From the NCBI GenBank assembly GCA_045837725.1, contig JBEWZL010000200.1, forward strand, positions 186,001 to 250,000: a stretch of 64,000 bases of DNA, written 5' to 3'. Within the stretch, counting starts at the first letter, position 1. Each line of letters starts with the position of its first letter. The position numbers were made by a program, and so were the translations under genes. The notes beneath the pieces are model-generated. The model ran no database searches and had not been told where the DNA came from. It saw only the letters and a list, made by a program, of their open reading frames with translations. Shown piece by piece: positions 1-12,603 of the stretch. Origin of the DNA: Vermamoeba vermiformis. Taxonomy: Eukaryota > Tubulinea > Echinamoebida.

Positions 1-1844
1 CAAATGTCACGGGTGTCATCGAAATACTGCCCGTACACAGCGAGACATATGCTCCTACGGTCGTAACTCACACTTGCGGCGTGTTCTCTCCGAGTTCAGT
101 GTTCATGAGGGACGAGCGATGTCGCATTACAAATCGTGCAGTGAGTGCGCAAGGTGATGCAACAACGTACACGTATGACTGGCAGTGCACGCAGCCTGAG
201 CCAGCTGTGTCGACTGGAGTGGTTGTAGCTGCTGTAGTTACGAGTGTTGGTGGCACTATTTTGTTCGTGGTGATTGGCATCATTTCCGTGCGTTATGTAC
301 GAGGCAAACGACGAGTCGAACAACTGTTGAACAGAGTGGAACTGCTGACACTGACCACAAAGAACGGAGCAGACGATCAGTTCTCACTTCCTCAGTGGCA
401 TGCACCAGAAGACTACTCGCTCAAACCAATCGAAGACTTGCCCATTCAGTTGTCAAACACAAAGTTCGACTTTGGCACCAAAGGCAATCTCTTGCAAGTT
501 GATTCCATGTACAAGGACACGTTCACGATGCAAGCCAAAGCAAAGCCGAGCAACTCCCGCGGCTTAATTGAACGACTCATCGAGAAGACTGTGCACGTTC
601 AGTTCCATCCAGTTCAGTCGTCAAAGTTCCAACTCACCGTGGACCCAGCTGAAATTGATCTTCGCGGCAAAGATGAAGTTAGTGTGACACTGATGCTGCA
701 AATGAGAATGACAACACGCACAAACATCTCACTGTGGGTCGAAGTTCCTGAACTCAAACAGTTCTCTTTGCTCGAGTTTGTTTGTGCAAGTGAACCATCA
801 CCTTGGATTGACATCGATGACGTCAACGACATTAGCGAGCCACTTGGTGAAGGAGGGTTTGGTGCTGTGTACAAAGCCAAGTACCGTGGACAACAAGTGG
901 CGTTTAAGAAACTCAAGGTAAGTTGTGACAATTAATGAAATGACACGTGTCAACACGTCAAAAGTGTCATTTACTAATCGCTGTCATGAACAGTACCAGG
1001 AAATGGACCTACCATTGCTTGAAGAGTTCAACCGCGAAGTGCAAATGATGATGAACTTGCACCACAGATGCATTGTGCAGTTCATCGGAGCATCAAAAGT
1101 GCCTGGAAAGCTTGCCATCTTGACAGAGTTCGTTTCAGGAGGCAATCTTCAAGAACTGTTGAACAGCAGACCATTGGACACAGGATTGAAACTGAAGATT
1201 GCATTGGATGTTGCAGAAGCACTTCAGTTCTTGCACGCGAACAACATTCTTCATCGTGACATCAAAGCAGAGAATGTGTTGGTTGCATCGACAGCCAAAG
1301 AAGCATCAGTGAATGTCAAACTGACTGACTTTGGCACTGCTCGATCGATTGTCGAAGAAGTGACCATGAAGTTCACCAAGGGTGTTGGTACTCCCACTTA
1401 CATGGCTCCTGGTAAGTCTGATCACGTGGCACTTTTTGACACCGTGAAAAATATTGACACGTGTCATACGTCGTACATGGTACACTATTGATCATCGTTT
1501 GCGTGTTCATCCAAGCATATATTACCCAATTAGGCAAGTGCTTACTAACATTCACCCCTGCAGAAATCCTCGACAACAAGCAGTACGAACGCAGTGCAGA
1601 TATTTACAGCTTTGGCATTCTGTTGTGGGTGATTATGACGCAAAAGATTCCGTACATTGACGTCAAGAACTCGTGGGACATTGCGCGCATGGTACTTGAG
1701 GGCAAACGATTGCACATTCCTGGCTCAATGTCGATCACAGTCAAGCAGCTGATCGAGAAGTGTTGGGCACAGGAACCGAGTGACAGGCCAACTATTGATC
1801 AAGTCGTGCAGCAGCTGAATTCAATTTTGATTTCAAAAATGTAA
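1..1844 (+). CDS. Transmembrane TKL-type protein kinase (5' end outside window)
   Basis: The reading frame is open from base 3, so the N-terminus lies upstream. Exons are about 3-917, 994-1411 and 1564-1844. A short Cys-containing extracellular stretch is followed by one strongly hydrophobic membrane segment (about 207-285) ending in RYVRGKRR, a typical stop-transfer. A beta-rich region of about 150 residues precedes the kinase domain. Kinase motifs are intact: glycine loop GEGGFGAVYKA, VAFKKLK lysine, HRDIKAEN catalytic loop, DFGTA, and MAPE formed across the second intron (g|aa). The order resembles the tyrosine-kinase-like receptor kinases that are abundant in amoebae. It is probably a plasma-membrane signalling kinase, but the ligand cannot be told. 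Both introns contain the palindrome TGACACGTGTCA. Confidence 0.85.
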
Positions 1845-2081
1845 AATAACACGTGCTTCAATTGGCCGTATTTTAATTTGGATGTGTTGATCTCGAAACC
1901 TGGCAAGGCGGAGTCTTTGTCGTGTTTTTCCATCCCAAAGATGATAATTTATGGTCGACCATAAATCCGTGGGAATAGTATCCCTTGATCTTAAATTAAT
2001 AGTTTATCAGCGTTGCAACTGTCCGTTTCTTGCATCTGAATTTTGGCCGTTGGTAAATTCGAATGTTTTGACACCATCGCA

Positions 2082-4194
2082 ATGGAGCACGAGAACAGTA
2101 GAAAAAATAGTAGTGAAAGATATTCCACGAACAGGTTTGCTAAGTCCTTGATTTTGGATTTGCTTGCCTCAACTTTAGTTCATCTGGACCCTGAACGAAT
2201 TAAAGAACACGTAGAGAAAAAAAATTACGATATAAGTAATTTACAAGATTTGTTTAAATTAGAAGACGAAGCAAGAGAAAATTATAAGGAAGAAATTATT
2301 GAATCTGAAGACGATTTTTTCCCATCAATTAGTTTGGAACCAGAAGGAGATGCAACAAGTGAGATCAATGATGGTCTACCTGAATATGAAGGCGTTATTG
2401 AAATTAAACCGGAGGAATTTATTAAAGTGGATCAACGCGATCAGTACTTAGCTCTATGCAACACTGATAACCATCAAGCAAGAAATATGTTCGCTCATTA
2501 TTATGACGTGCATAATAGTGGACAGAAGAATGACATTGCTCTCACTGTATCATTCATCCAGAATTTAATCGAGCTGATCTCATCAAAGAACACTCAAATT
2601 AACAAATTAAAACTCAAATCGATATTAATACGTGGTAAGTATAAGTTAGATCCTGTTGAAACAATTGCTAATAATTATTCTGCGTAGAATGTTTGGATGC
2701 GTTAATGAAGCTCGTGTACACCTACTGCGATGAAGTTCGGTACAAGACTATTGAGCTCGTAATTATAATTATTAAAATTAAAATGCGAAACAAGCTTGGT
2801 AAGTTTCCATTAAACTACTGATCCGCGACTTACCTCTTTATAAAGGCAAACTCTCGTTGTACAAGCCTATACTCGATATTGGTAGTATTAAAGCTTTGAA
2901 TTTGGCACAAGTACGTTGATATATTGCATTAATACGGTAAATTAACCCAAAACGCGTACCAGGCAGTGCATGGTGCACGCACGGATCTGCGCATTTGGCT
3001 CAACGACCTAGGACATCATACTTACGATACTAAGGTATTTTGTATACTTACCCGAGACCTAATACATATTCTAATCGCTCTCCCTTCAGATTTACGACAT
3101 GAAACCTGCAGAAGCACGTGCCATTCTGAGTGCTTACCGCAAGTATTATTTCAAGTTAGACGGCCAGAACAAAGAGTAATATCAATACTATATGGTTATA
3201 TGGTTATTAAATAACATATTAAATAGTGATATTGAACTACTGAAGCAGCTTGAAGGAAGATTAGACAAAATAATTAAGGAAGACTTCAACGGCACGGCTT
3301 TCTTCAAATTGTCCTCAAGAAGTCCTAAAGACGCCGTATTCGAACGAAAAGAATACAAGAAGATGTTTGCAGAAGGTATGAAATCATCACCATTCTTTTA
3401 ATAATTTCTCCGCATCTCTTGTTACCCCGATCTTCAGCTTAATTTCTTAATTTAGAAATGGAGAAGTGGAAAAAAGACTTCAATTTACCTGCCGATGAAG
3501 AAAAAGTACCGCAAAGTATCAAACAAGCCGTAGAACAAAAGTGCGCGGCCCATTGCATGGCGATGGATAGCGGTGCTGCTATTGTAGAGATGTTGACGAC
3601 CTCATCTCGCGCTTATTTAGATTTGAGAGAGGCCCTCGAGATGGCAGACGAATTCGATATTCAAATTATCCTAAGAAGCTTTAGACCGACCCCTGTGGAG
3701 TTCGAACTACGCAGTACGCGCGGATCTGATTTATCTCTAGAACAATGCTAATACGTTTATTTTAGGCTTTATGAGGAATAGAAAATTAAATGCGATGACT
3801 CAATACTTTTCTAAGTGCTATTTCCCTTGGGTGACGATGGAGGATTGGAAACAGATCAAGCAAAAAGTTCTCAAGTATTTCAACGAAGAAATAGCGCACA
3901 TATTGCCTATGCCCGATGGTACTATCGATTTTGTAGTGTATCCCGATAAGATTATGGTCATTGAAGTGAATTGCTATGGTGAAATGGCTGGTACGTGCGC
4001 ACACCAGACCAGAGGTCTGCTCACTGGTCCAGTGCTCAATTTTACTTAAAGTGAATCGTGTTCATTATAACAATATTTGTCTACTAGGGTCTGGCCTATT
4101 CGACTGGAAAAAAGACCAAGATGTAATGTACAACGGTCCGTTCGTTTTTCGTGTGGTTAAGGACGCTGATCTTACCCCCGTTGTTGTGGAATAA
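2082..4194 (+). CDS. CDC123/D123-like ATP-grasp family protein
   Basis: Nine exons: 2082-2634, 2688-2798, 2846-2910, 2963-3034, 3090-3175, 3227-3375, 3456-3713, 3766-3990 and 4088-4194, all with consistent phase. The N-terminal half is acidic, then helical with no recognised motif. The C-terminal half carries the ATP-grasp-like signature of the D123 family: KLSSRSPKDA, then IILRSFRPTPVEFELR, a FMRNRKLNAMTQY strand, an IDFVV segment and a final VIEVNCYGEMAGSGLFDW. In yeast and animals CDC123 assembles translation initiation factor eIF2. This protein is divergent and longer at its N-terminus, so it may be a different ATP-grasp paralogue. The start is the first in-frame ATG after the AT-rich leader. 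Confidence 0.55.
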
Positions 4195-4660
4195 GGCTTA
4201 ATAATTAGTTCATAAATATTTGTAATTATTGAGAACGTTGGACCAAAAGCAGATCCCGAGAACAATAGAAAATAATAAACAAAGGATGGGCCGGTAACTT
4301 TGCAACCCGAAAAATTTTAAATTAATCTTGACTAAATTCTAATATATTTATATCAAGCGCTTACCTAGTTACACCACTGCAGATCCTCTCCTGCGTTACG
4401 CAGCGCGAATCTGACTTACTGAAAAATCATCTAATTTTCTTGCTTGACGAAGGGTTACACCGCTGTCGACAGTTCAGCTTGGTATTGTATTCATACTAAT
4501 GTCTATGTGCTATTATTGAAACACTGTAAGCAAAATAAACAAGCGAGATTTCCTAGCTGTGAATTCAAAATGGAAGCGCAAGAAATGTTTTATTAATTTT
4601 TACCTGCCATTCGATGGTAACCCACAACTCTTCATCTCTTTTAACATTATATAAGTAAAC
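4195..4660. other. Intergenic, CuAO upstream region
   Basis: AT-rich spacer between two co-oriented genes. It must hold the 3' end of the ATP-grasp gene and the promoter of the amine oxidase. I see no further ORF, RNA or repeat. Confidence 0.5.
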
Positions 4661-7600
4661 ATGGAGCCACACCCCTTGGACTTGCTTTCTCCTGACGAGA
4701 TCCGCACTGCAGTCACAATCGTCAAGAAAAAGTTCCCTCCCCACATCAGGTTCGTCATTGTTGGTAAGTCATCAAAACTTGAGAATATAGGTTTCACAAA
4801 TATATACAAATATTTTTAATTATATTTTGGACGTTTGGGCCTGGTATGTCCCTTCGTTCATCTGATTTGTTACGAGGCAGATTGCAACAGCTTTAGTAGT
4901 CTTTCCTAATTTCCTTTAATTTTTATTATTCGCGGTTAATTATATTGCATTCAATATTTGCACGTGCTTGAGGCTATGTCCTCCGCATTGTAGCGTGATG
5001 TCATATGATTGCAACTGCATCCATTTCAATTACTGAAACTCGGCTAATTCGATTCCATTTAATATAGAACTGAAGGAGCCTATTAGGAGAGAAGTCCTCA
5101 ACTTCAAATTCAGCCCCGACCGCGCCGTTAAGCGCGATATTCGCATGATCTTGCTGGACAAGAAGAAGCCTCAAAGCTATGAGGTAGAAGTGTCTCTAAA
5201 TAAGAACGAAATTACCAAAATTAAGCCCCTCGAAAATATTCAACCTGCGCTTATGGGTTCAGAGTATGTACACACTATTGTAATGAATTTTCTTGATCGG
5301 ATGTGTTCGCATCCCCGTATCACTCTTCTAGAACCTTTCGATTTCGACTTTAATGGCCCATTAATACACATATCGTTATACTAATTCATTATGTATTTAG
5401 ATACGCTCAAGTTGAGAAAATGCTCAAAGAAAACAAGCAGTTCCAAGAGGCGTTGAAGAAGCGAGGCATTAAGAATATGGACCTCGTAAATATCGATGTC
5501 TGGTCTGTAGGATGGTAAGTTGATTTATAATAATTGAAATTACGCACACAGTGGTTGTCTGCCATCGTTGCAATTTTTTTTTAAATATTCTTGAATTATG
5601 AATATTGAGCCTATTATCGTAAAAAGGAAATATTAAACGAATAGCTTCATATTAGGAAATTAATTAATTATTCGCTAATTGAGTTGCCTCGTGTAACAGC
5701 AATTTTGCCATTCAGCGGATCTGAATTCGCCGCGCATAATTGCCTTAGTTTACGATCTTAATATTAACCATACATTATGTATATAGGTACAGCGAAGAAG
5801 ATAATCCTAATCGCCGTTTGTGCCGACCTTTTGTTTTCTACAAGGTGCATCCAGATGCCAACGGCTATGCTTGCCCCGTGGAAGGTCTCTCGCCCTTAAT
5901 CGATTTGGTAAGCATAATTTGATTTATTGAGAGCACTTAAACTATTCTGATTGACCCACGCAATTTACATTGGTCGATCCAAAAGATCATGAAACTGAAA
6001 ATCTTTTTATTACAAACTTAGTTTATCATAACTATTATTACCGTACTGCGAGACCTTATTTTTATTTGATAGCCAGTTCTATCGGGACTGTGTGACGCGT
6101 ATTGGTAATATTTATAGTATTACGTCAATTACCGATCTAACCTGTTTAGAATATTCTCATTTGTTTTATTTACATTAACAATTTATAGTATATATGATCT
6201 ATGACTAATTATTTTTCATTCAACAGAACACGCTTGAAGTGATCAAAATTGATGACTTCAGCACTGTGCCCTTGCCCCCGTACACCGGTGAATACAAAGA
6301 CACTTGGAAACAAATGCAGCCCGTCAGTCCGTTGAAGCCACTGAAGATCGTGCAGCCTCAAGGTCCCAGCTTCAAGGTACGTCCCCGAATGACATTTCAG
6401 GCTCGCCAAGTCACGTGACTCAAGACTATTGTTTTCGCAGATCACTGGCAATCTTGTCAACTGGTACAACTGGGAGTTCCGTGTTGGTTTCAACCCTCGT
6501 GAAGGCGTTGTGTTGTACAATATTGGCTGGTACGACAAGGGCCGCTTGCGTCCTATTTTCCATCGTCTCTCGTTGGCTGAGATGATTGTGCCTTATGCTG
6601 CCCCGTTCCCGCCTCACTTCCGCAAGAACGCTTTTGACGTCGGTGAGGAAGGTGTGGGCTACAACTCGAACACACTGCGCAGCGGCTGTGATTGTGCTGG
6701 TGTGCCTGCATTCTTTGACGCGCACATGACCACGAGTGATGGTGACGTCTTGACCATCCCTGACGCCGTTTGCTTGCACGAAGAAGACGACGGTGTATTG
6801 TGGAAACACACTGGTACGTATACACTGATGCTTATTACATCAAGATTCCAAGACTAATGTTTGCTGTCAATTAGACTGGCGTACTGGCAAGTCTGAAGTA
6901 CGACGTGCCCGCAGATTAGTCACATCGTTCTTCGCGACTGTTGCTAACTACGACTACGGCTTCTACTGGCAAATGTACCTCGACGGCACGATTCAATACG
7001 AAGTGCGCTTGACGGGCATTTTGTCCACGAAGGTCACTGGCCCTGGTGAGACCGATACTAAGTACGGCACGCCTGTCGCACCGCAGATCTCAGCCACGAT
7101 TCACCAACACTTCTTCTGTGTTCGCATGGACCCGTGCATTGACGGCCCCACGAACTCGATTTACGAAATCAACACGGCTTTGGCGGCCCCAGATAAGCAA
7201 TCTAACCCGTACGGCAATGCTTACTCGGCAGTGTACACGCAGTTGAAGAATGAGACCGAGGCCCAGCGCATTATCAACCCACTGACGGGCCGTTGCTGGA
7301 ACATTGTCAATCCGTCCGTCTACAATCGCTTCGGCAACAAAGTCGCGTACAAGATTGAGCCGTTAGACAACGTGATGATTTACTCGCAGCCCGACTCTTT
7401 CTTGCTCAACCGCGCCCCGTACTTGAAGAACCACTTGTACACTACTGTTTATCACCCGAACCAAAGGTAAGTCAACGACAAGATCTGGATCTGATCCGCT
7501 TGACGGGCATCTTGTGTGTTATTATAATGATACTTATATATTTGCGTTATTGTAGATTCCCTGCTGGCGACTATCCTAACCAAGCTGCACGCGAAGAGAA

Positions 7601-7817
7601 CGGAATCACTACGTGGCAGAAGGCTAACAGATCGCTCGACAACACGGATCTGGTCGTGTGGTACAACTTTGGTGTGCATCACATTCCTCGTCCTGAAGAC
7701 TGGCCCATCATGCCTTCAATCAAGGCAGGCTTCATCTTGAGAGCCAATGGTTTCTTTGACGAAAATCCAGCTCTCTGCGTGCCGCCTACGCCTTGTCAGA
7801 TCCAATCTAAACTTTAA
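4661..7817 (+). CDS. Copper amine oxidase, peroxisomal (SKL)
   Basis: Eight exons: 4661-4763, 5068-5263, 5401-5514, 5787-5907, 6227-6376, 6441-6813, 6875-7466 and 7556-7817. Several introns are unusually long for this window (about 300 nt). The product oxidises primary amines to aldehydes, releasing H2O2 and ammonia. Visible hallmarks are the N2-domain start HPLDLLSPDEI, the TPQ-cofactor motif VANYDYGFYW (its Tyr is the residue converted to topaquinone), copper ligands in HQHFFC and the later GVHHIPRPEDWP. The protein ends in QSKL, a canonical PTS1 signal, which points to peroxisomes where catalase can remove the peroxide. No signal peptide is visible. Length (about 640 residues) is normal for fungal and plant peroxisomal CuAOs. 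Confidence 0.95.
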
Positions 7818-8215
7818 GTTTGGACACTTCGAACACTAATAACAATACTCGGTACGAGTCGGAAACAACAAAATGATTATTACTAGGAGAGGTGTTGAAG
7901 GATTGAAAGAAGGAAGAAGAATTTTCAGGCTTTTGTCTTGTCAATGCGTCTTTGTAAGTGATGATCATCACATTATAATATATAAACTTATTTTGCAAAC
8001 ACTCGAAGCTATTTTTTTCTTCAAATTTATATATATCCCTCCAACTTTAATCTTTATGACATGTGACACGATCTCGTCTTCCTTCTTAGAGTTCACAAAA
8101 AAATACGCACGATTTGTGACTGTATGAACACAAATAAGATTTTTCGTGCGTTGTTTTTGTTCTGTTTGCATACCACGAACCGATAACACAATTGCCCTGC
8201 AACCTTCCTCTAAAC
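7818..8215. other. Intergenic spacer
   Basis: AT-rich spacer between the amine oxidase stop and the kelch-like gene. ORFs here are short and have no coding character. Nothing else seen. Confidence 0.5.
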
Positions 8216-9560
8216 ATGAACCGAATCTTGGTACTGATGGCCATTCTAGGCTTACATACGAGTATGTAATGACATCTACTTAATGTAATTACGTTCCTCA
8301 CCGCAATACGACAGGTTGTTTGGGTGCAATAAACTTCAACAAAGTAACAGTCCCGAGCATTAATTTTGGCTCGGTCTATCCGCCATTCATGACGCAACTA
8401 CCCAACGGAAATATATTCCTTCTCGGAAATAACTTGGGCGATGCAACATACGAATTTGATCCTGTTTCCTCCGATCTGATTCCGCGCGCATCCATGCCTG
8501 TTGCACTCTACGATGACAGCTGCGTAGTTACTGCGTCAAATGGCAATATTTACGTTATAGGTACTATTTATAATTAAATTTGATACAAACTAACAACTAT
8601 TTTCAAGGGGGTTTGCTTTCCGCTGCGGTATCAGCCACTAATCCCTTTGTTCAAATTTACAACTCGAGTTCCGACGAATGGACTTTAGGTCAAAACATGA
8701 CTACGCCAAGAAATAGGCTGGCATGCGCGTATGATTCGGTTAAACAGAAAATTCATGTTTTGGGCGGATACGACTCAACCGGAAACCCTGGAGCCCCGCA
8801 CGAAGTATACAGCATTCTAAATAATACGTGGAAAAGTGCTGCTAATCCTGCTGACACTCACGGACGACTTGGAAGAGGCTACTACGAGCCCAAAAGTGCT
8901 TCTATTGTTTTTCTCGGCGGTGCTTTTTCGAGCGCCCAATCCGTGTACAACACTCAAACAGGCCAGTGGACGACATGGACACCTATGCCACAACAATTGT
9001 ATTATTTTGGTTTGACAGTCCTCGCTGACAGAGTTCTCGCTTTTGGTGGTGCTCAATCCAACTACTTTTTGACGTACTACTTTGCGAACAACACGTGGAC
9101 CACACAAACGATGAATGTGTCGCTGAACTTCTTCCACAACACTGCTGTGATTGGTGGATCCATCTATGCTATGTCAGCGAGTTTATCCTTGTACGTGACC
9201 TACTGTCAAGTGCCAGAGAATTGTGTTACAGACTGCACCAACGGTTGCGCACTAGAGACAGGAGTGTGCACGCCGTTGAATGGACTCCTTTGCGATGATT
9301 TTGACAACTGTACCATCGGTGACACTTGTTTTGGAGGTCAATGCATTGGTAATCAAACAGCCCCTGAATGTCTTCCACCTGTATCAGAGCCCTTGGTTGA
9401 AGCTCCTCAAGTCATTGACACACCGCACACTGAGCCCGTTGCTGCTCCAGTTCAAAACACTCCACTGCCTCGCAGAAATGTTTCGCAAGGAAGTTCTCTT
9501 TGGTACTTTAACGAAGCACTCATCGTCTTATTATTGTTGTTGACGTCGATGTTAGGCTAA
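8216..9560 (+). CDS. Secreted kelch-like beta-propeller protein with Cys-rich tail and C-terminal hydrophobic anchor
   Basis: Exons 8216-8261, 8315-8560 and 8608-9560. The first intron falls inside a clear signal peptide (MNRILVLMAILGLHTSCLGA after splicing). The body has several kelch-style blades with GG pairs and spaced aromatic residues, for example HVLGGYD, VFLGGAFS and LAFGGAQS, each followed by a Trp-containing strand. A Cys-rich segment follows (CVTDCTNGCALETGVC, then CDDFDNCTIGDTC), then a Pro-rich linker. A last hydrophobic run (EALIVLLLLLTSMLG) at the extreme C-terminus looks like a GPI-attachment signal. This fits a cell-surface protein. Its ligand and role are unknown. The PIG-O gene for the anchor pathway lies in the same window. 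Confidence 0.7.
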
Positions 9561-9617
9561 TACAGTAAACGTTCATTTTAACAATTATTGAACGCACATG
9601 AAAAAGCGGGCTTTAGA

Positions 9618-9855
9618 CTATTTCTTCTTCCACAAAGCGATTTGTTGGCACTTTGGACATTTGTTTCCGATTCGTGCTTGCGGAGTTGCGTGACAGACAA
9701 TGCACAGGCTCATTTGACACCCGCTCTTGCACTGGACCTGGGAGTGTCATCGATAGTTAGTTTAGAAACCCCTTCGGGTAAGCTAATTGTTTCGTTAAGA
9801 TACTAACGTAGCGAAAGACCGTGCAGTTAGATCTACAATTTTCGCATAAGGGCAT
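9618..9855 (-). CDS. Small Cys-rich, probably zinc-binding protein (51 aa)
   Basis: Two exons, 9855-9820 and 9737-9618, joined by an 82-nt intron with a CTAAC branch-like site near its AG. The spliced product is MPLCENCRSNCT, then VQCKSGCQMSLC, and continues through IVCHATPQARIGNKCPKC to a basic end. CxxC pairs and regularly spaced Cys/His suggest two zinc sites (zinc-ribbon or small treble-clef type). It is too short to appear as a single open frame, and the intron is supported only by phase and splice-like ends (donor GTCTTT is weak). No family assigned. Confidence 0.55.
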
Positions 9856-10174
9856 TGTTATCGTGTTGTTTCGCTCACTACGGAAAGATACTCCAATGAA
9901 ATGAAAATCAATGTCCAAATCAACTGTTCGCGGCCGGACTCTCAAGTCCATTCATATCACCTTTGTTTTAAAGGCGAGAGCAAGGCGATATACGAGGGAA
10001 GTAACGCAGCAAGATGTGAAAGCGTCTCTAGATCCAACTAACAGCTAAAATTTATTTATACAAATGGAAACAACGAGACGCATATACAACAAGTTATGTA
10101 CATAGATGTTAGTACTGCACAATGCCCTCCTAGGGCTCGTAAGTATCTTACAAAGAGCTGCATGCCTTGTAGAT
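9856..10174. other. Intergenic spacer
   Basis: Between two minus-strand genes. It should contain the promoter of the small Cys-rich gene and the 3' UTR of the next. No other feature seen. Confidence 0.4.
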
Positions 10175-11045
10175 CTAAGGCAAGCAAACGCCATCGATAA
10201 AGGCTTGGGCGAACAAGAGCACGATGCATTGCACGACGAACGTGTCCTCAGTGTCCAAGAACTCGTGTATTTCGAAGCAACCTCGATTCAGCGTCGCAAC
10301 AATGCCTTCGTCCCTAAAATAGTCAAGTTAAAATTTGAATCCGGAAATTAAATTTGACTATGCGAGTTGTACCTCTTGATCACTATACGATGAAGAGCAG
10401 GGGCCTCGATGGTCCATTTGTTAGGTCTGAAATCCATGAATTCGACTGCAACGGCAATTATTAAAAGATCGAGAAATCGGACGAATTCAAAATTGCTTAC
10501 CCTCATAGTAATATTGTCTATTCTTGCACATTGTTTTTCTAAACCACGCCTTTTCAATATCTCTGAAGTAAATGAGATATTTGCAAGCGTCGATGCCGAG
10601 CTAATTTTGGATGCGATTAGATCAGCGAAAAAAGCTTTTTAAGACTAGCGCTTACCTTAGCGCAAGCAGTACCCCACACATCATGCTGTTGCAAGTGAGT
10701 CACTTTGAATTTGCTAATGATGCCACCAGATTAGATTTCTCGCAAATTGAATAAAACGGAAAAAACTTACTGATCCAAGCTCCAAGTGGCTGTCTTGGCT
10801 TTTAAAATCTTGTTATCGTGAATATCGCGCATGTAAACACAGTCCTTGAACGCCGAGCCCTTGAAATCGACTCGATATTCGAGCAGATCGAGCGATTTTT
10901 GAACAGGTGTATGTTGAAAGATAGAGAACGAATCTGAATGCAACTCCACCAAGTCCGAATGATGTTCCTCGTCGAGCAGCATCTGATGCTTATTCAGATT
11001 CTTGCGATAAGCTCGAGGAGAAAACATCTTCTTCGGCGAAAACAT
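10175..11045 (-). CDS. Hypothetical protein, possibly LURP-one/tubby-C-like
   Basis: Five exons read on the minus strand: 11045-10771, 10685-10656, 10562-10501, 10445-10373 and 10313-10175, all phase-consistent. The N-terminal half has short beta strands and the pattern YRVDFKGSAFKDCVYMRDI..NKILKAK, reminiscent of the LURP-one-related/tubby C-terminal (scramblase-like) fold, in which strands surround a membrane-lipid-binding barrel. The last exon reads RGCFEIHEFLDTEDTFVV and ends in a mildly hydrophobic VVQCIVLLFAQAF. The family assignment is a weak resemblance only. The gene structure is better supported than the function. Confidence 0.5.
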
Positions 11046-11728
11046 GTTTACAGCGTGAATGCAGATGTAGTCCTTGAAAAGGTGAGTAGAGGTGTGGCTA
11101 GAACAAAACGAGCTGATCTGAACTAGTGTTTTGTTACCTTTTTATGCGTTACGTCAAAAAAAGTCTTGTTCCATACGAGATTTCTGACTATTTTGAACTT
11201 TGGAAACCAAATCCACGATTGTGTGTAGTAATATTTTCTCGTTTATTAGTAATTTTTTTTTGTGAAGCGGTTGAAAATCTTTAAGATCTCGCCCGACACT
11301 ACTTATACTATTAATAGATAGATATTTCGGCCTATAAGGATCAACTCAGCTTGAAAAGCGGTACAATTCAATTTGAATTTACATAGTGATTTGAACAGAC
11401 GGTCTTAATGTCTTTAAATAGGTTTGCAAGTGTTTTAGGATGATAGTAAATCTAAAATCTATTTACGGGAACCATTCGAGGACTGTCGGGTCCCGATATT
11501 TCAGAATTATTTTAATTTTCTATTCGTGGTAACAAAAATATCGTGTATGCTGCACACGTGTCCTTCATCTTTGACATTGACAATCGAAACACTTCTTATG
11601 AATTTACATGGTATTTATTCACTTTGCTCTAAAAGCAAAAACAAATCCTGCTGCATCTCAGCTCGGTTGTCGCCAAGCGTACAAAATACCTAAATGTAGA
11701 TAAAAGAATAATACTTCGATTATTATCG
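11046..11728. other. Intergenic spacer
   Basis: About 680 AT-rich bases between two minus-strand genes. A GTCGGGTCCCGATATT patch near 11487 and runs of T are the only texture. I see no gene, RNA or repeat. Confidence 0.45.
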
Positions 11729-12142
11729 TCACGAGAAGATGTTCACTCGTCTGACCAGTGCGCTCCACCCTAAATTGAGGGTTGTTGGACCTGGAGCTGC
11801 AAACAGATTTGATTTGCCGTACCTTGGTCGTTGATACAAAAGCGATGATTCGCTAGTTGATACAAAGCTGACAACGCTTCGTGAGTTATTGCTGCCGCTT
11901 TGGCTCTACTGCTTTAACGAGGTACGTAGCCGTACATCCGGATCCAACAGTGCTAGTACCTTGTCTGCTGCTTCTACGTAACCATCGTCCAGTCGGAAGG
12001 GTTTATTTTGACTCCAGGCAGCCTCAATGGCAGGAAAAGCTCCAAGCGGATCAGGCAGATTACAAGGAGGTGATGTTTCCTTCGTCAGTTTGTCGGCACT
12101 GTAATACGAAGGGAGAGGAGGAAGAGATGTGCGGTCGTTCAT
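11729..12142 (-). CDS. Small hypothetical protein (about 105 aa)
   Basis: Three exons, 12142-11926, 11852-11823 (30 nt) and 11796-11729, with matching phases (1 and 1). The product starts MNDRTSLPPLPSYYSADKL, has a Pro-rich front, a short helix (GYVEAADKVLALLDPDVRL) and ends RRVNIFS. Longer in-frame starts exist upstream (to 12247) but add only a basic low-complexity stretch. I do not recognise the family. The 30-nt middle exon is real only if the splice calls are right. Confidence 0.45.
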
Positions 12143-12603
12143 AGCGAGGGAATGCAATAATGACTTTTTTCTCATTTGCTCTTTTTTGTTCTGCAAGCAC
12201 ATGATTTTTTTCATAGGGCGTTTCATATGCAGAATATTCGTTTGCATATGCTATGAATTTGAGCAAACATAGACCGAACAGCCGGACGTTTTGGTTGGGC
12301 TTCTTTAAATAGGCGCTCTTTTGGATTCAGTAGTACCCTTTTTTTCAGCTTACCGCATCCAACTCGGTAGCAGTCCAACGTGCAAATTAACTAAATGCTA
12401 GATGTATCTATCTATATTAATCAGATAAATCGAGGTCACGAGAACAAGTTAACAGGTCTCGTGGTCTCTCGAAAATTTCGCGCTTCAATGTTGTAACCAG
12501 TTCTAATTCAACGACACGAGTGCACAACGCTTCGTCTATTGTATATTTATCTATTTATTGTAGTATTCAAGTATATTCTTAACAAAAGCATCGTTCCTCT
12601 GTC
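12143..12603. other. Bidirectional intergenic region
   Basis: Separates divergent genes (small minus-strand unknown and plus-strand PPR-like gene), so it should hold both promoters. AT-rich with no ORF of interest. Confidence 0.45.
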
